Assembly: GCA_029203185.1 (NCBI GenBank)
Contig: CP119310.1
Span: 682,001 to 746,000, forward strand
Length of the DNA stretch: 64,000 nt
Direction of reading: 5' to 3'
DNA from: Candidatus Chryseobacterium colombiense
GTDB lineage: Bacteria > Bacteroidota > Bacteroidia > Flavobacteriales > Weeksellaceae
Shown in pieces: positions 1 to 6,962 of the stretch. Each line of letters begins with the position of its first letter. Within the stretch, counting starts at the first letter, position 1. Below the pieces are notes generated by a model. The model worked only from the letters and a program-made list of their open reading frames with translations. It was not told where the DNA came from and made no database searches. The translations under genes were made by a program, and so were the position numbers.

Positions 1-228
1 TTTTTTAAAGTAGATGCCGGTCAAAGCCTGGCCGGCTACACCTGTAAGCTGTGTAGCAGGATAAATGACAGCAACTCTGCTTGCAGCCGTAGATGTAGCT
101 GTACTGTACATCGGTCCATAGGTATTGGTTCCTAAAGTCATTGTACAGGTACCTGCCACCTGATATTGCTGGGCAAAGCTCTGTATGGATAATAAAACTG
201 CTAAAAAAAATAAGTAAAGTTTTGTCAT
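1..228 (-). CDS. Secreted protein, N-terminal fragment (3' end outside window)
   Basis: Reading the minus strand from the ATG at 228 gives 76 codons that run off the left edge. The first ~19 residues (MTKLYLFFLAVLLSIQSFAQ) are a clear signal peptide with an AQ cleavage site typical of Flavobacteriia exported proteins. The mature part begins QYQVAGTCTMTLGTNTYGP and contains small-residue-rich beta-like sequence. It resembles the N-termini of large secreted or surface proteins that usually carry a C-terminal T9SS sorting domain, but that end is not visible, so the family is not assigned. Confidence 0.75.
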   Translation of the reverse strand, partial: MTKLYLFFLAVLLSIQSFAQQYQVAGTCTMTLGTNTYGPMYSTATSTAASRVAVIYPATQLTGVAGQALTGIYFKK

Positions 229-477
229 AGTATACATTATTAATTAAACAATAACTTGATTATATTTATTAATCAAATTTTTAAGGGGTAATCTATTTGA
301 CGAGAAATATACAGTACGCATGTTTCATCGTTATCCAGATTAATGGTTAGTCTGTAACACTGTGAATGTGTTTTTGGTAATGTTAATCTGTCATAGGCAA
401 TATTATTTTAATGTTAAAAGGTTAGAAGATTTAGATATTTGAAAAAATATGAGAAGAACATAAACTGTTAAATAAAA

Positions 478-521
478 ACACCTTCCAAAATTTAAGTTTT
501 GGATTTAAAGAAGGAAGGTGT
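478..521. repeat. Compound inverted repeat
   Basis: ACACCTTCC at 478-486 pairs with GGAAGGTGT at 513-521, a 9-bp perfect stem. Inside it CCAAAA (485-490) and TTTTGG (497-502) form a second, overlapping hairpin. No T-run follows on either strand, so it is not an ordinary terminator. Confidence 0.45.
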
Positions 522-576
522 AACTATAAGCATATCTTTCAAATCTGAACAAAAGCTTTGTTCATAAATTATTGTA

Positions 577-596
577 GAAGCTCCTTAAGGAGTTTC
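577..596. repeat. Hairpin with CTCCTTAAGGAG core
   Basis: GAAGCTCC (577-584), loop TTAA and GGAGTTTC (589-596) form an 8-bp stem with one G-T wobble. The downstream plus-strand sequence is T-rich but interrupted. It could terminate an unseen short transcript. Confidence 0.35.
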
Positions 597-1144
597 TTTA
601 TCTTATATCAACCAATTGAACTTCTGAGCTGATTTTTTAATAATTAATTTTTCAAACAGAATGTTTTACCGGATCATCAGTTAATTAATTTCTGATGAAC
701 TCATTTTACCCAACAATCATTTTATGATGAGCGGTTAAACTTATACTGAAGCATGTTTTATTAAAAATTCTGAAAATATACTCCCAATCGGGTACCTGTG
801 AAGTCTCAAAAGTATATGTTCCAACAGATCTTTGCATTGGGATGCTTGATGGAACAGAAGTTTGAAAGAGTTGAAAATAGCTTGAATAAAGAGAAAATGA
901 GAAAAAAGTAAATTTATATATCATGTATTCGTGGTTATGGTGTTAATTATTCAAATATAGCTAAAAAAATCTTTGAATATGATAAAAATGAAAATTTTTC
1001 AAGCATTTTAATTGATTGCAGAATATATTAGTAAAGTTATTGCTGGTTTGTAAATTGTTGTTATACAGTGTTTTGTTATTTTGTTGAATATTTTGAGTTT
1101 TGAGAATAGCATATTATTTGTAATCCTTTTAGAAAACAAGCAAC

Positions 1145-2008
1145 ATGGAAAAAGAAACTAAAAAAAAGATTAGACCCTTGCAGAAACAAAACCGACCGGG
1201 GTCAGAAACAAAGATGATTCCCGTTCCTCAAACAGCTCCTTTAGAATATCCGAAAGAGGGAAAATTAAAAAACAAAGTAGCATTGATTACAGGAGGGGAC
1301 AGTGGAATAGGGAAAGCGGTGGCTTTATTATTTGCAAAAGAAGGAGCAGATATTATTATTGCTTATCTGAGTGAAACAAAAGATGCAAAGCAGACTAAAA
1401 AAGAAGTCGAAGCCTTTTCTGTGAAATGTACCTTGATAAAAGGTGATTTGGGAAAAGAAAATCATTGTAAAAAAGTAATTGAAACAGGTATTAAAATCCA
1501 TAAGAAAATAGATATTATCGTCAATAATGCAGGTCTTCACTGGGAAGCGGAATCTATTGATAAAATTACTGCTGAACAGTTACTGATGACTTTTCAGAAT
1601 AACTTTTTCTCCTATTTCTGGATTACAAAATATGCAATGCCCTACCTTAAGAAAGGCGCGAGTATCATCAATACTTCTTCAGTCACAGCGTATAGAGGAA
1701 GTCCTAAACTGATTGATTATTCTGCAACGAAAGGAGCGATAATATCTTTTACCCGAAGTTTATCCGCCAATCTTGTTGATAAAGGAATCAGAGTGAATGC
1801 AGTAGCGCCCGGTCCGGTGTGGACTCCGTTGATTGCTTCTTCATTTAAACCGAAAAAGAATTCCGAATTTGGTAGTGATTCACCTATGAAAAGGGCAGGA
1901 ATGCCTAATGAAATTGCACCATGCTTTCTGTTTCTGGCTTCTGAAGATTCGAGGTTTATCAGTGGGCAGGTTTTGCATCCTAATGGTGGAGAAATAGTCA
2001 ATGGATGA
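1145..2008 (+). CDS. SDR family oxidoreductase, general-stress YghA/YhdF type
   Basis: The 287-residue protein is a classical-fold NAD(P)-dependent short-chain dehydrogenase. The cofactor-binding TGGDSGIG is near residues 49-56, NNAG near 127, and the catalytic Ser with YSATK follows at about 175-197. An N-terminal extension of ~40 residues with the QKQNRPGSETKMIPVP pattern is characteristic of the YghA/YhdF (glucose/ribitol dehydrogenase-like, general stress) subfamily. The substrate is not predictable. It stands alone, upstream of the FNR-like site at 2042 and the Crp/Fnr cluster, in a neighbourhood rich in stress functions. The start is the only Met before the conserved extension. Confidence 0.9.
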   Translation: MEKETKKKIRPLQKQNRPGSETKMIPVPQTAPLEYPKEGKLKNKVALITGGDSGIGKAVALLFAKEGADIIIAYLSETKDAKQTKKEVEAFSVKCTLIKGDLGKENHCKKVIETGIKIHKKIDIIVNNAGLHWEAESIDKITAEQLLMTFQNNFFSYFWITKYAMPYLKKGASIINTSSVTAYRGSPKLIDYSATKGAIISFTRSLSANLVDKGIRVNAVAPGPVWTPLIASSFKPKKNSEFGSDSPMKRAGMPNEIAPCFLFLASEDSRFISGQVLHPNGGEIVNG

Positions 2009-2041
2009 GCCGGTTTTGATATAATGGTCCCGGAAGAAAAC

Positions 2042-2059
2042 TTATGATCGTAATCATAA
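2042..2059. promoter_or_regulatory. FNR/CRP-like palindrome, site 1
   Basis: TTATGAT CGTA ATCATAA is a perfect inverted repeat with 7-base arms and a 4-base spacer, the architecture of Crp/Fnr operators. Its centre (2050.5) lies 33 bp upstream of the centre of the TATTTTTG box at 2080-2087, which places it near -40 as expected for class II activation. The first Crp/Fnr gene follows, so auto- or cross-regulation is likely (inference). Confidence 0.7.
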
Positions 2060-2079
2060 ATTTTGATCATGTCTTTATC

Positions 2080-2087
2080 TATTTTTG
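2080..2087 (+). promoter_or_regulatory. -7 promoter element for Crp/Fnr gene 1
   Basis: TATTTTTG matches the Bacteroidetes -7 consensus TAnnTTTG. Transcription should start near 2090, giving a leader of about 110 nt before the ATG at 2200. No good -33 TTG is seen, which fits an activator-dependent promoter. Confidence 0.6.
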
Positions 2088-2199
2088 AAACTCGATAAAA
2101 AAACGTTATTGTTGAGTTAATCAACGTTTGCATGCTGCATAGATGCAATTCTAATGTTTTGTTTTATATAATTAATAATAAAACTTTTAGCCTTCAAAA

Positions 2200-2796
2200 A
2201 TGATATTTAATGAAGAAACTTTACTTTCATTAGGAGCGGAAATGCAGACTTATAAAGCAAATGAGGTAATATTCACGGAAGGTGGACAGCCTAATTATTT
2301 TTTTCAAATAAAACAAGGAAGTGTAAAACTGAATAATTACCATGAAGATGGAAGAGAATTCATTCACAGTGTACCTTTTAAAGGTCATTGTTTTGGAGAA
2401 ACATTCTTATTTTCGGAACTTCCATATCCTATCAATGCGATTGCTATTGAAGATTCATATATACTAAGGCTGCCCAAACTTAAGTTTCTCGATTTTTTAA
2501 AAAAATGCCCGAAGTCCCTATGGAATTTATATTCGTATACGGCTGAAAGGATGTATTACAGGCATATTATGCTGAATAATCTCTCGGTAAGCAATCCTTT
2601 TTATAGAGTGAGACAGGTGATGGATTGTTTAAAGGCCTATCATCAATATGAAGAGCCTTTTTCTTTTCAGATTCCATTTACCAGACAGCAACTGGCATCG
2701 CTTACAGGCTTAAGAATTGAGACTGTTATAAGAGTAGTCAAAAAAATGGAAAAGCAAAAAATGGTAAAAATAGAGCTTGGTAAGATATTCTATTAA
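2200..2796 (+). CDS. Crp/Fnr family transcriptional regulator, paralogue 1
   Basis: The 198-residue protein has an N-terminal cNMP-binding-type beta-roll (about 15-115), a dimerisation helix (about 118-145) and a C-terminal winged helix-turn-helix (FTRQQLASLTGLRIETVIRVVKKME, about 160-184, written here as one motif with key residues RQQ and ETVIR). The phosphate-cassette arginine of cAMP binders is missing: the GE...NA motif reads GETFLF then PINAIA. Cysteines do not form an Fnr Fe-S pattern, so the ligand is unknown. Two paralogues follow at 3407 and 4034. The palindrome at 2042-2059 lies in its promoter. Confidence 0.9.
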   Translation: MIFNEETLLSLGAEMQTYKANEVIFTEGGQPNYFFQIKQGSVKLNNYHEDGREFIHSVPFKGHCFGETFLFSELPYPINAIAIEDSYILRLPKLKFLDFLKKCPKSLWNLYSYTAERMYYRHIMLNNLSVSNPFYRVRQVMDCLKAYHQYEEPFSFQIPFTRQQLASLTGLRIETVIRVVKKMEKQKMVKIELGKIFY

Positions 2797-2833
2797 ATTT
2801 CGAATATTTACTTTGCCACTTTTTAGGCGATTT

Positions 2834-2851
2834 TTATGATCGAGATCATAA
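2834..2851. promoter_or_regulatory. FNR/CRP-like palindrome, site 2
   Basis: TTATGAT CGAG ATCATAA has arms identical to site 1 with a different spacer. Its centre is 34 bp upstream of the TAAATTTG box centre at 2873-2880. It is positioned to activate the 68-residue gene at 2907. Confidence 0.7.
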
Positions 2852-2872
2852 GATAATTAGAAAATAATGTAT

Positions 2873-2880
2873 TAAATTTG
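2873..2880 (+). promoter_or_regulatory. -7 promoter element for the 68-residue gene
   Basis: TAAATTTG fits TAnnTTTG. The predicted start of transcription near 2883 leaves a leader of about 24 nt before the ATG at 2907. Confidence 0.55.
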
Positions 2881-2906
2881 AATATCACGCCACAAAATTT
2901 AATATT

Positions 2907-3113
2907 ATGAAATCTGTTGTATTATTCTCAGGTATACCTTTAGGAATACCGCTGAGTTATCAAAAAGAAACACAATATAGAAATATATCTTTTCAGGATA
3001 TAACTATTACTCCGGATACAAAGCTAAAACACACTTTGGAAATTTTGAATATATTTACTTCTGATTCTGGAGTTTATCCGGAAGATTCGACGGTTATAAA
3101 AGTTAAAAAATAG
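2907..3113 (+). CDS. Unknown 68-residue protein under FNR-like control
   Basis: I do not recognise this family. The protein starts MKSVVLFSGIPLGIPLSY, a mildly hydrophobic segment with Gly-Ile-Pro repeats that is too weak to call a signal peptide, and continues with a polar segment ending in VIKVKK. Support for it being real is positional: a 7-4-7 palindrome, a -7 box and a ~24-nt leader line up ahead of its ATG, and it sits between two Crp/Fnr paralogues. No strong hairpin terminator was found in the 290 bases after it. Confidence 0.55.
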   Translation: MKSVVLFSGIPLGIPLSYQKETQYRNISFQDITITPDTKLKHTLEILNIFTSDSGVYPEDSTVIKVKK

Positions 3114-3406
3114 ATCAGATATTTTTTGTCTGGGTATTTTACAACTTTTATTAACATCTTAGCCTTTATTTTATAGCCGATACTAACTTTCTTTAATTGT
3201 TTGAATTAAATTGAGTTATAAATATTTGGTGATTTTTTGGTTTTTTATAAGGGTTATTGATAATGAGTAGTTAATACTATATTTTTCATGTTTATTCAGG
3301 GAAGGTTTTAACTTTCTTTAACAACATGAGGTGTAATATTTGTACTCATGCTCAAAAGTTCCCAGTATTATTTTTTGAAAACGTTAAAATCATTAAAAAA
3401 ATTGTT

Positions 3407-4003
3407 ATGGTTATTGAAGAAAATCTGTTGTATTCAATGGGAGCAGTTACTAAAAGCTATGCGGCCGGAGAGACGATCTTTCTAGAAGGAGATTGGCCTG
3501 CATTTTATTACCAGATTATAAAAGGAGAAGTAAAACTCAACAATTACAATGAAGAAGGAAAAGAGACTATACAGATCATGGTGAAAGATGGTCAGAGTAT
3601 AGGAGAATCTTTATTGTTTATGGAAAAGTTTTATCCTATGAATGCAGTAGCAATCACTGAATGTGAAGTCATAAAACTGCCTCGAAAAGCATTTATCAGT
3701 CTATTGAGAGAAAATGCAGGAATTTCTTACGAAATGAATAAGTGCCTTTCTCAAAGATTATATTTTAAGCTGATCATGACTCAAAATCTTTCATCACAAA
3801 GTCCAATACTAAAGCTTATTGCTCTTATGGATTATCTGAAAAGTTTTGCAAAAGATCAGCAGCAGTATTCATTTAAGGTTCCGTTGACAAGACAGCAGAT
3901 GGCGGGTCTCACCGGACTCTGTGTTGAAACCACAATACGGACCATAAAAGGAATGGAAAGGAGCCAAATCCTAAAAATAGAACATCGTAAAATCATGTAT
4001 TAA
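3407..4003 (+). CDS. Crp/Fnr family transcriptional regulator, paralogue 2
   Basis: An upstream in-frame ATG at 3326 would add 27 residues, but the ATG at 3407 makes a 198-residue protein that aligns end to end with paralogue 1 (MVIEENLLYSMGA against MIFNEETLLSLGA), so I choose 3407. It has an N-terminal beta-roll with GESLLFMEKFYPMNAVA and a C-terminal helix-turn-helix TRQQMAGLTGLCVETTIR. The recognition helix differs from paralogues 1 and 3 (LCVETTIRTIKG instead of LRxETVIRxxKK), so it may read a different operator or act as a modulator. A TAATATTTG element at 3334-3342 could be its -7 region, which also favours the shorter start. No copy of the 7-4-7 palindrome is seen directly upstream. 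Confidence 0.88.
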   Translation: MVIEENLLYSMGAVTKSYAAGETIFLEGDWPAFYYQIIKGEVKLNNYNEEGKETIQIMVKDGQSIGESLLFMEKFYPMNAVAITECEVIKLPRKAFISLLRENAGISYEMNKCLSQRLYFKLIMTQNLSSQSPILKLIALMDYLKSFAKDQQQYSFKVPLTRQQMAGLTGLCVETTIRTIKGMERSQILKIEHRKIMY

Positions 4004-4033
4004 ACCTAAATTTAAATTAATAAACCGGAAACA

Positions 4034-4648
4034 ATGAAGACAAAGAGCTGTATGGATATCGAAGAATCACTTTTATATTCGTTTGGTGCAGAGACAAAAA
4101 ATTTTAAAAAAGGTGAAATGATCTTTAAAGAAGGAGATCAGGTTTTATATTACTTCCAGATTGTGGAAGGAAAAATAAAGCTGAATAATTATAATGATGA
4201 AGGCAAAGAATTTATTCACAATGTTTTAGGGAAAAATCAGAGCTTTGGAGATAACCTGATTTTTTTAGACAAGCAATATCATATGAATGCAACCTGCTTA
4301 TCTCCAACAGAGGTCATAAGACTTCCTAAAAATAAATTTTTACAGCTCCTGGAAAAATATCCAGATATTTCAATTGAAATGAATCATTGTTTATCCCAAC
4401 GCCTTTATTATAAAATGGTAATGATTCAGAATATGGCATCTTCAAATCCTTCAATAAGGCTAAAAGGATTATTGAATTATCTTAAAAGTTATCATAATGA
4501 AGACTGTCAGCACTGTTTTTCCGTAGAACTCACCAGACAGCAGATTGCCAACTTAGTAGGACTCCGGGTGGAAACGGTTATAAGAGCATTAAAGAAAATG
4601 GAAAAGGAAGGAGATATCAAAATTAACAACAGGAAAATTTTATATTAA
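4034..4648 (+). CDS. Crp/Fnr family transcriptional regulator, paralogue 3
   Basis: The 204-residue protein has the same architecture as its two upstream neighbours: cNMP-type beta-roll (GDNLIFLDKQYHMNAT), dimerisation helix and winged helix with TRQQIANLVGLRVETVIR. An internal ATG at 4052 (MDIEESLLY) aligns better with paralogue 2 and may be the true start. It lies 30 bp after paralogue 2, so the two are probably co-transcribed. The phosphate-binding arginine for cyclic nucleotides is absent, as in the others. Three tandem copies indicate local duplication followed by divergence. Confidence 0.88.
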   Translation: MKTKSCMDIEESLLYSFGAETKNFKKGEMIFKEGDQVLYYFQIVEGKIKLNNYNDEGKEFIHNVLGKNQSFGDNLIFLDKQYHMNATCLSPTEVIRLPKNKFLQLLEKYPDISIEMNHCLSQRLYYKMVMIQNMASSNPSIRLKGLLNYLKSYHNEDCQHCFSVELTRQQIANLVGLRVETVIRALKKMEKEGDIKINNRKILY

Positions 4649-4654
4649 GATCCA

Positions 4655-4672
4655 ATATGACTGGAGTCATAA
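4655..4672. promoter_or_regulatory. FNR/CRP-like palindrome, site 3
   Basis: ATATGAC TGGA GTCATAA keeps the 7-4-7 layout with one mismatch at the outermost base pair. It lies 6 bp after the third Crp/Fnr gene. At the spacing seen elsewhere the -7 box would be near 4693-4700, where only a poor match (GACCTTAG) is found, so promoter activity here is less certain. Confidence 0.5.
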
Positions 4673-4746
4673 ATAAGTGAATTATTTAATAGGACCTTAG
4701 ACGAGAATTTAAAAAATTCATTGTAATACACCACTTAAATATACTA

Positions 4747-4781
4747 AAGTCATATAGGTTGTATTCTATATGGCTTTTTTT
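4747..4781 (+). terminator. Rho-independent terminator after the Crp/Fnr cluster
   Basis: AAGTCATATAG pairs with CTATATGGCTT across an 8-base loop and is followed by a T-run. It lies after Crp/Fnr paralogue 3 and site 3. Because it overlaps an upstream in-frame ATG at 4770, it argues that the CinA-type gene starts at 4845. Confidence 0.7.
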
Positions 4782-4844
4782 CAACTCAATAGACGGACAG
4801 ATAATGAAAATAGTCCGGACATTAATCATTTAAAAATAAATACA

Positions 4845-5393
4845 ATGGAATTTCATAAAAAACTTTTGGAATATATTGGTCAGTCATTAATGACGGCAGA
4901 TGAAACGATTGCGGTTGCCGAAAGTGTAACTTCGGGATGTTTACAACTCGCTTTTTCTCAGATACCCAATGCCTCTTTGGTTTATAAAGGAGGACTAACT
5001 GCCTATACCTTACCGATGAAAGTAAAATTACTGAACGTAGACCAGGAAGAAGCCGAAAAATGTGACTGTGTTTCAGAAAATATTGCAGAAACAATGGCTC
5101 TGAATGTTGCAAAACTATACGACGCCGATTGGTCAATTGCCACAACAGGATATTGTACACCCATTAGGAACTCTTCATATAAAATCTTCGCTTTCTTTTC
5201 ATTTTCTTATAAAGGAAAGATTATTTATACAGGAAAGCTGGAACTGCACCCCAAAACTCAAGCCCTGAATGCCCAATTATATTACACTGAATTTATTTTG
5301 GGGTGCTTTAAAACAGAAATCAGTAAAAATGCAGACATACAATCAAGACTACAGTTGAAAACAAAAGGAGATTTGAAAATTAACGTGAACTAA
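4845..5393 (+). CDS. CinA C-terminal-domain protein (nicotinamide-nucleotide amidase type)
   Basis: The 182-residue protein corresponds to the stand-alone CinA C-terminal domain (PncC type), which deamidates nicotinamide mononucleotide in pyridine-nucleotide salvage. Visible landmarks are AVAESVTSGCLQLAFSQIP near residues 20-40 and the YKGGLTAYT segment after it, both typical of the family, plus the later TGYCTP in place of the usual TGxAGP. That change leaves activity uncertain. The frame extends upstream to an ATG at 4770, but that lies inside a terminator stem, so 4845 is preferred. It is followed by the Ku and LigD genes, but a co-function is not established; NAD salvage next to an ATP-dependent NHEJ system may be chance. 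Confidence 0.8.
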   Translation: MEFHKKLLEYIGQSLMTADETIAVAESVTSGCLQLAFSQIPNASLVYKGGLTAYTLPMKVKLLNVDQEEAEKCDCVSENIAETMALNVAKLYDADWSIATTGYCTPIRNSSYKIFAFFSFSYKGKIIYTGKLELHPKTQALNAQLYYTEFILGCFKTEISKNADIQSRLQLKTKGDLKINVN

Positions 5394-5406
5394 CCCGTTA
5401 GTTTTT
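5388..5406 (+). terminator. Hairpin overlapping the CinA-type stop codon
   Basis: AACTAA, loop CCCG and TTAGTT form a 6-bp stem followed by three more Ts. The stop codon lies in the 5' arm. It is a short and weak terminator candidate. Confidence 0.45.
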
Positions 5407-5495
5407 GATTCTTTTTGCAGATTATAATAAAGACATTTATAATATTTTAATCAATTTGGAAAGGGTTTTGTACTCTAACGCATAAAAATAAAAAT

Positions 5496-6275
5496 ATGAG
5501 AGCGATCTGGAATGGAGCAATAGGTTTTGGATTGGTAAATATACCGATTAAGCTGTACTCGGCCAGTGAATCGAGTACTTTAGATCTGGATATGCTGGAT
5601 AAAAAAGATCTCAGTAATATCAGATACAAAAGAGTCAATGAAAATACCAACAAAGAAGTTGCCTGGGAAAATATTGTAAAAGGCTACAAAATAGAGGATA
5701 AATATATCGTGCTGCAAGAAGAGGATTTTGAGGCGGTAAGCCCTGAAAAGTCAAAAATTCTGAGCATTTTGCAATTTGTAAAGGAAGAAGAGGTAGATCC
5801 TGCTCTTTTTGAAACTCCTTATTTTCTGGAACCTCAAAAAAATGGCGAAGCTGCTTATAAGCTTTTGTTAAAAGCTTTAATGAAGACAAAGATGGCGGGA
5901 ATCGGTTCATTTATTTTAAGAGAAAGAGAAATTCTATGTATGATTCGTCCTTATAAAGATGAAATTCTCATGGTAAACAGGATGAGATACCCTGAAGAAA
6001 TGAGAAACTATGAAGATTTAAAAATTCCATCAGGAAAAGCGCCGAAAGCAGATGAACTGAAAATGGCTGAAGCACTGATCAAATCTTTAGCCGAAACTTT
6101 TGATCCTACCAAGTACAGAGATACCTACAATGAAGACCTTTTGAAAATTATAAAACAAAAAGCAAAAGGCAAAAACATAAAAACCAAAGAAGTAAAACAA
6201 CCGGCTGGAAAAGCTACAGACCTTATGGCCATGCTAAAGGCAAGTCTTGAGTCAGGAAAAAGGAAAGCAGGATAA
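5496..6275 (+). CDS. ku: Ku protein, bacterial NHEJ end-binding factor
   Basis: The 259-residue protein has the bacterial Ku core: the N-terminus MRAIWNGAIGFGLVNIPIKLYSA is the family signature, followed by the bridge region and a Lys-rich C-terminal tail (IKQKAKGKNIKTKEVKQPAGK). Ku homodimers ring broken DNA ends and recruit LigD for non-homologous end joining. The Lys-rich tail is the part that in characterised homologues contacts DNA and LigD. Length is normal. The ligD reading frame starts 31 bp downstream, so the two form an operon. Confidence 0.95.
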   Translation: MRAIWNGAIGFGLVNIPIKLYSASESSTLDLDMLDKKDLSNIRYKRVNENTNKEVAWENIVKGYKIEDKYIVLQEEDFEAVSPEKSKILSILQFVKEEEVDPALFETPYFLEPQKNGEAAYKLLLKALMKTKMAGIGSFILREREILCMIRPYKDEILMVNRMRYPEEMRNYEDLKIPSGKAPKADELKMAEALIKSLAETFDPTKYRDTYNEDLLKIIKQKAKGKNIKTKEVKQPAGKATDLMAMLKASLESGKRKAG

Positions 6276-6306
6276 ATTTTTCGTTTAAACTTTAAATTTT
6301 TTAAGG

Positions 6307-6918
6307 ATGCCATTAGAAGAATATCACAAAAAGAGAGATTTTAAGGCAACTTCCGAACCGGAAGGCAAAGAAAAGGAGAGTAAAGCCCAATTAAAATTTG
6401 TAATCCAGCGTCATGCCGCATCGCGTTTGCATTATGATTTCAGATTGGAAATGGACGGCGTTCTTAAAAGCTGGGCCGTTCCGAAAGGACCATCCCTTAA
6501 TCCCGCAGATAAAAGATTGGCGATGATGGTGGAAGATCATCCGTATGAATACCGGACATTTGAAGGAAGTATCCCCAAAGGAAATTACGGAGCCGGGGAA
6601 GTTGAAATCTGGGACGAAGGAACCTATGAACCCATAGAAAAAATAAAAGGCAAAACCGATGATTTGGTTATGCGTGCGGAACTGCACAAGCAATCTCTGA
6701 AATTTATCTTACACGGTAAAAAGCTGAAAGGAGAGTTTGCTCTGGTAAAAATCAAAAATAGTACAGACGAAAACGCATGGTTGTTGATTAAACATAAAGA
6801 CCGTTATGCCGTTGAAGAAGAATATAATGCCGAAGAGCATACTTCCAAAAATTCTAAAGTGACCGCTTATCTTCAGGAAAAGAGCAGTAAAAAAAAAATG
6901 ATACCACCGAAAGCCTGA
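6307..6918 (+). CDS. ligD: LigD N-terminal part: 3'-phosphoesterase domain (frameshifted gene)
   Basis: The 203-residue product is the LigD phosphoesterase (PE) domain, which trims 3'-phosphate and 3'-ribonucleotide ends. FVIQRHAASRLHYDFRLEMDGVLKSWAVPKG carries the family's conserved His, Arg and Asp residues (about 35-65; key residues RHAASRLHYDFRLE), and GAGEVEIWDEGTY follows. The frame ends shortly after an A10 run at 6889-6898. Reading on in the neighbouring frame gives DTTESLKHYKNYTKALSLDRKLSDFIRPM without a stop and joins the ligase domain. This is therefore the first part of a PE-LIG-POL LigD split by a one-base shift. It may also work as a free PE domain. Confidence 0.9.
   Translation: MPLEEYHKKRDFKATSEPEGKEKESKAQLKFVIQRHAASRLHYDFRLEMDGVLKSWAVPKGPSLNPADKRLAMMVEDHPYEYRTFEGSIPKGNYGAGEVEIWDEGTYEPIEKIKGKTDDLVMRAELHKQSLKFILHGKKLKGEFALVKIKNSTDENAWLLIKHKDRYAVEEEYNAEEHTSKNSKVTAYLQEKSSKKKMIPPKA
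6889..6898 (+). other. A10 homopolymer where the ligD frame is lost
   Basis: Ten consecutive A residues follow AGT. With ten the frame runs into TGA at 6916-6918. With eleven, or after a -1 slip, the frame continues through NDTTESLKHY into the ligase domain. A runs of nine or more are known sites of transcriptional slippage, and homopolymers are also common places for sequencing error. Confidence 0.85.
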
Positions 6919-6962
6919 AGCACTATAAAAACTATACAAAAGCACTTTCTTTAGACCGGAAG

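Larger units (their letters stand above)
229..1144. other. Intergenic region with no convincing gene
   Basis: This stretch of about 900 bases is AT-rich. A 72-codon minus-strand frame (924 to 706) exists, but it has unusual Phe/Ser-rich composition, no recognisable domain and no clear promoter, so I do not call it. The region holds two hairpins, described separately. The last 60 bases before 1145 contain a TATTATTTG element (1112-1120) that may be a degenerate -7 box for the dehydrogenase gene. Confidence 0.5.

Noticed and set aside
706..924. 72-codon minus-strand frame
   Set aside because: Phe/Ser-rich composition, no family, no promoter and no terminator; likely chance.
3326..3406. Upstream extension of Crp/Fnr paralogue 2
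   Set aside because: The extra 27 residues do not align with the two paralogues and a probable -7 element lies inside them.
4770..4844. Upstream start of the CinA-type gene
   Set aside because: The ATG lies in a terminator stem and the extra residues are not family-like.
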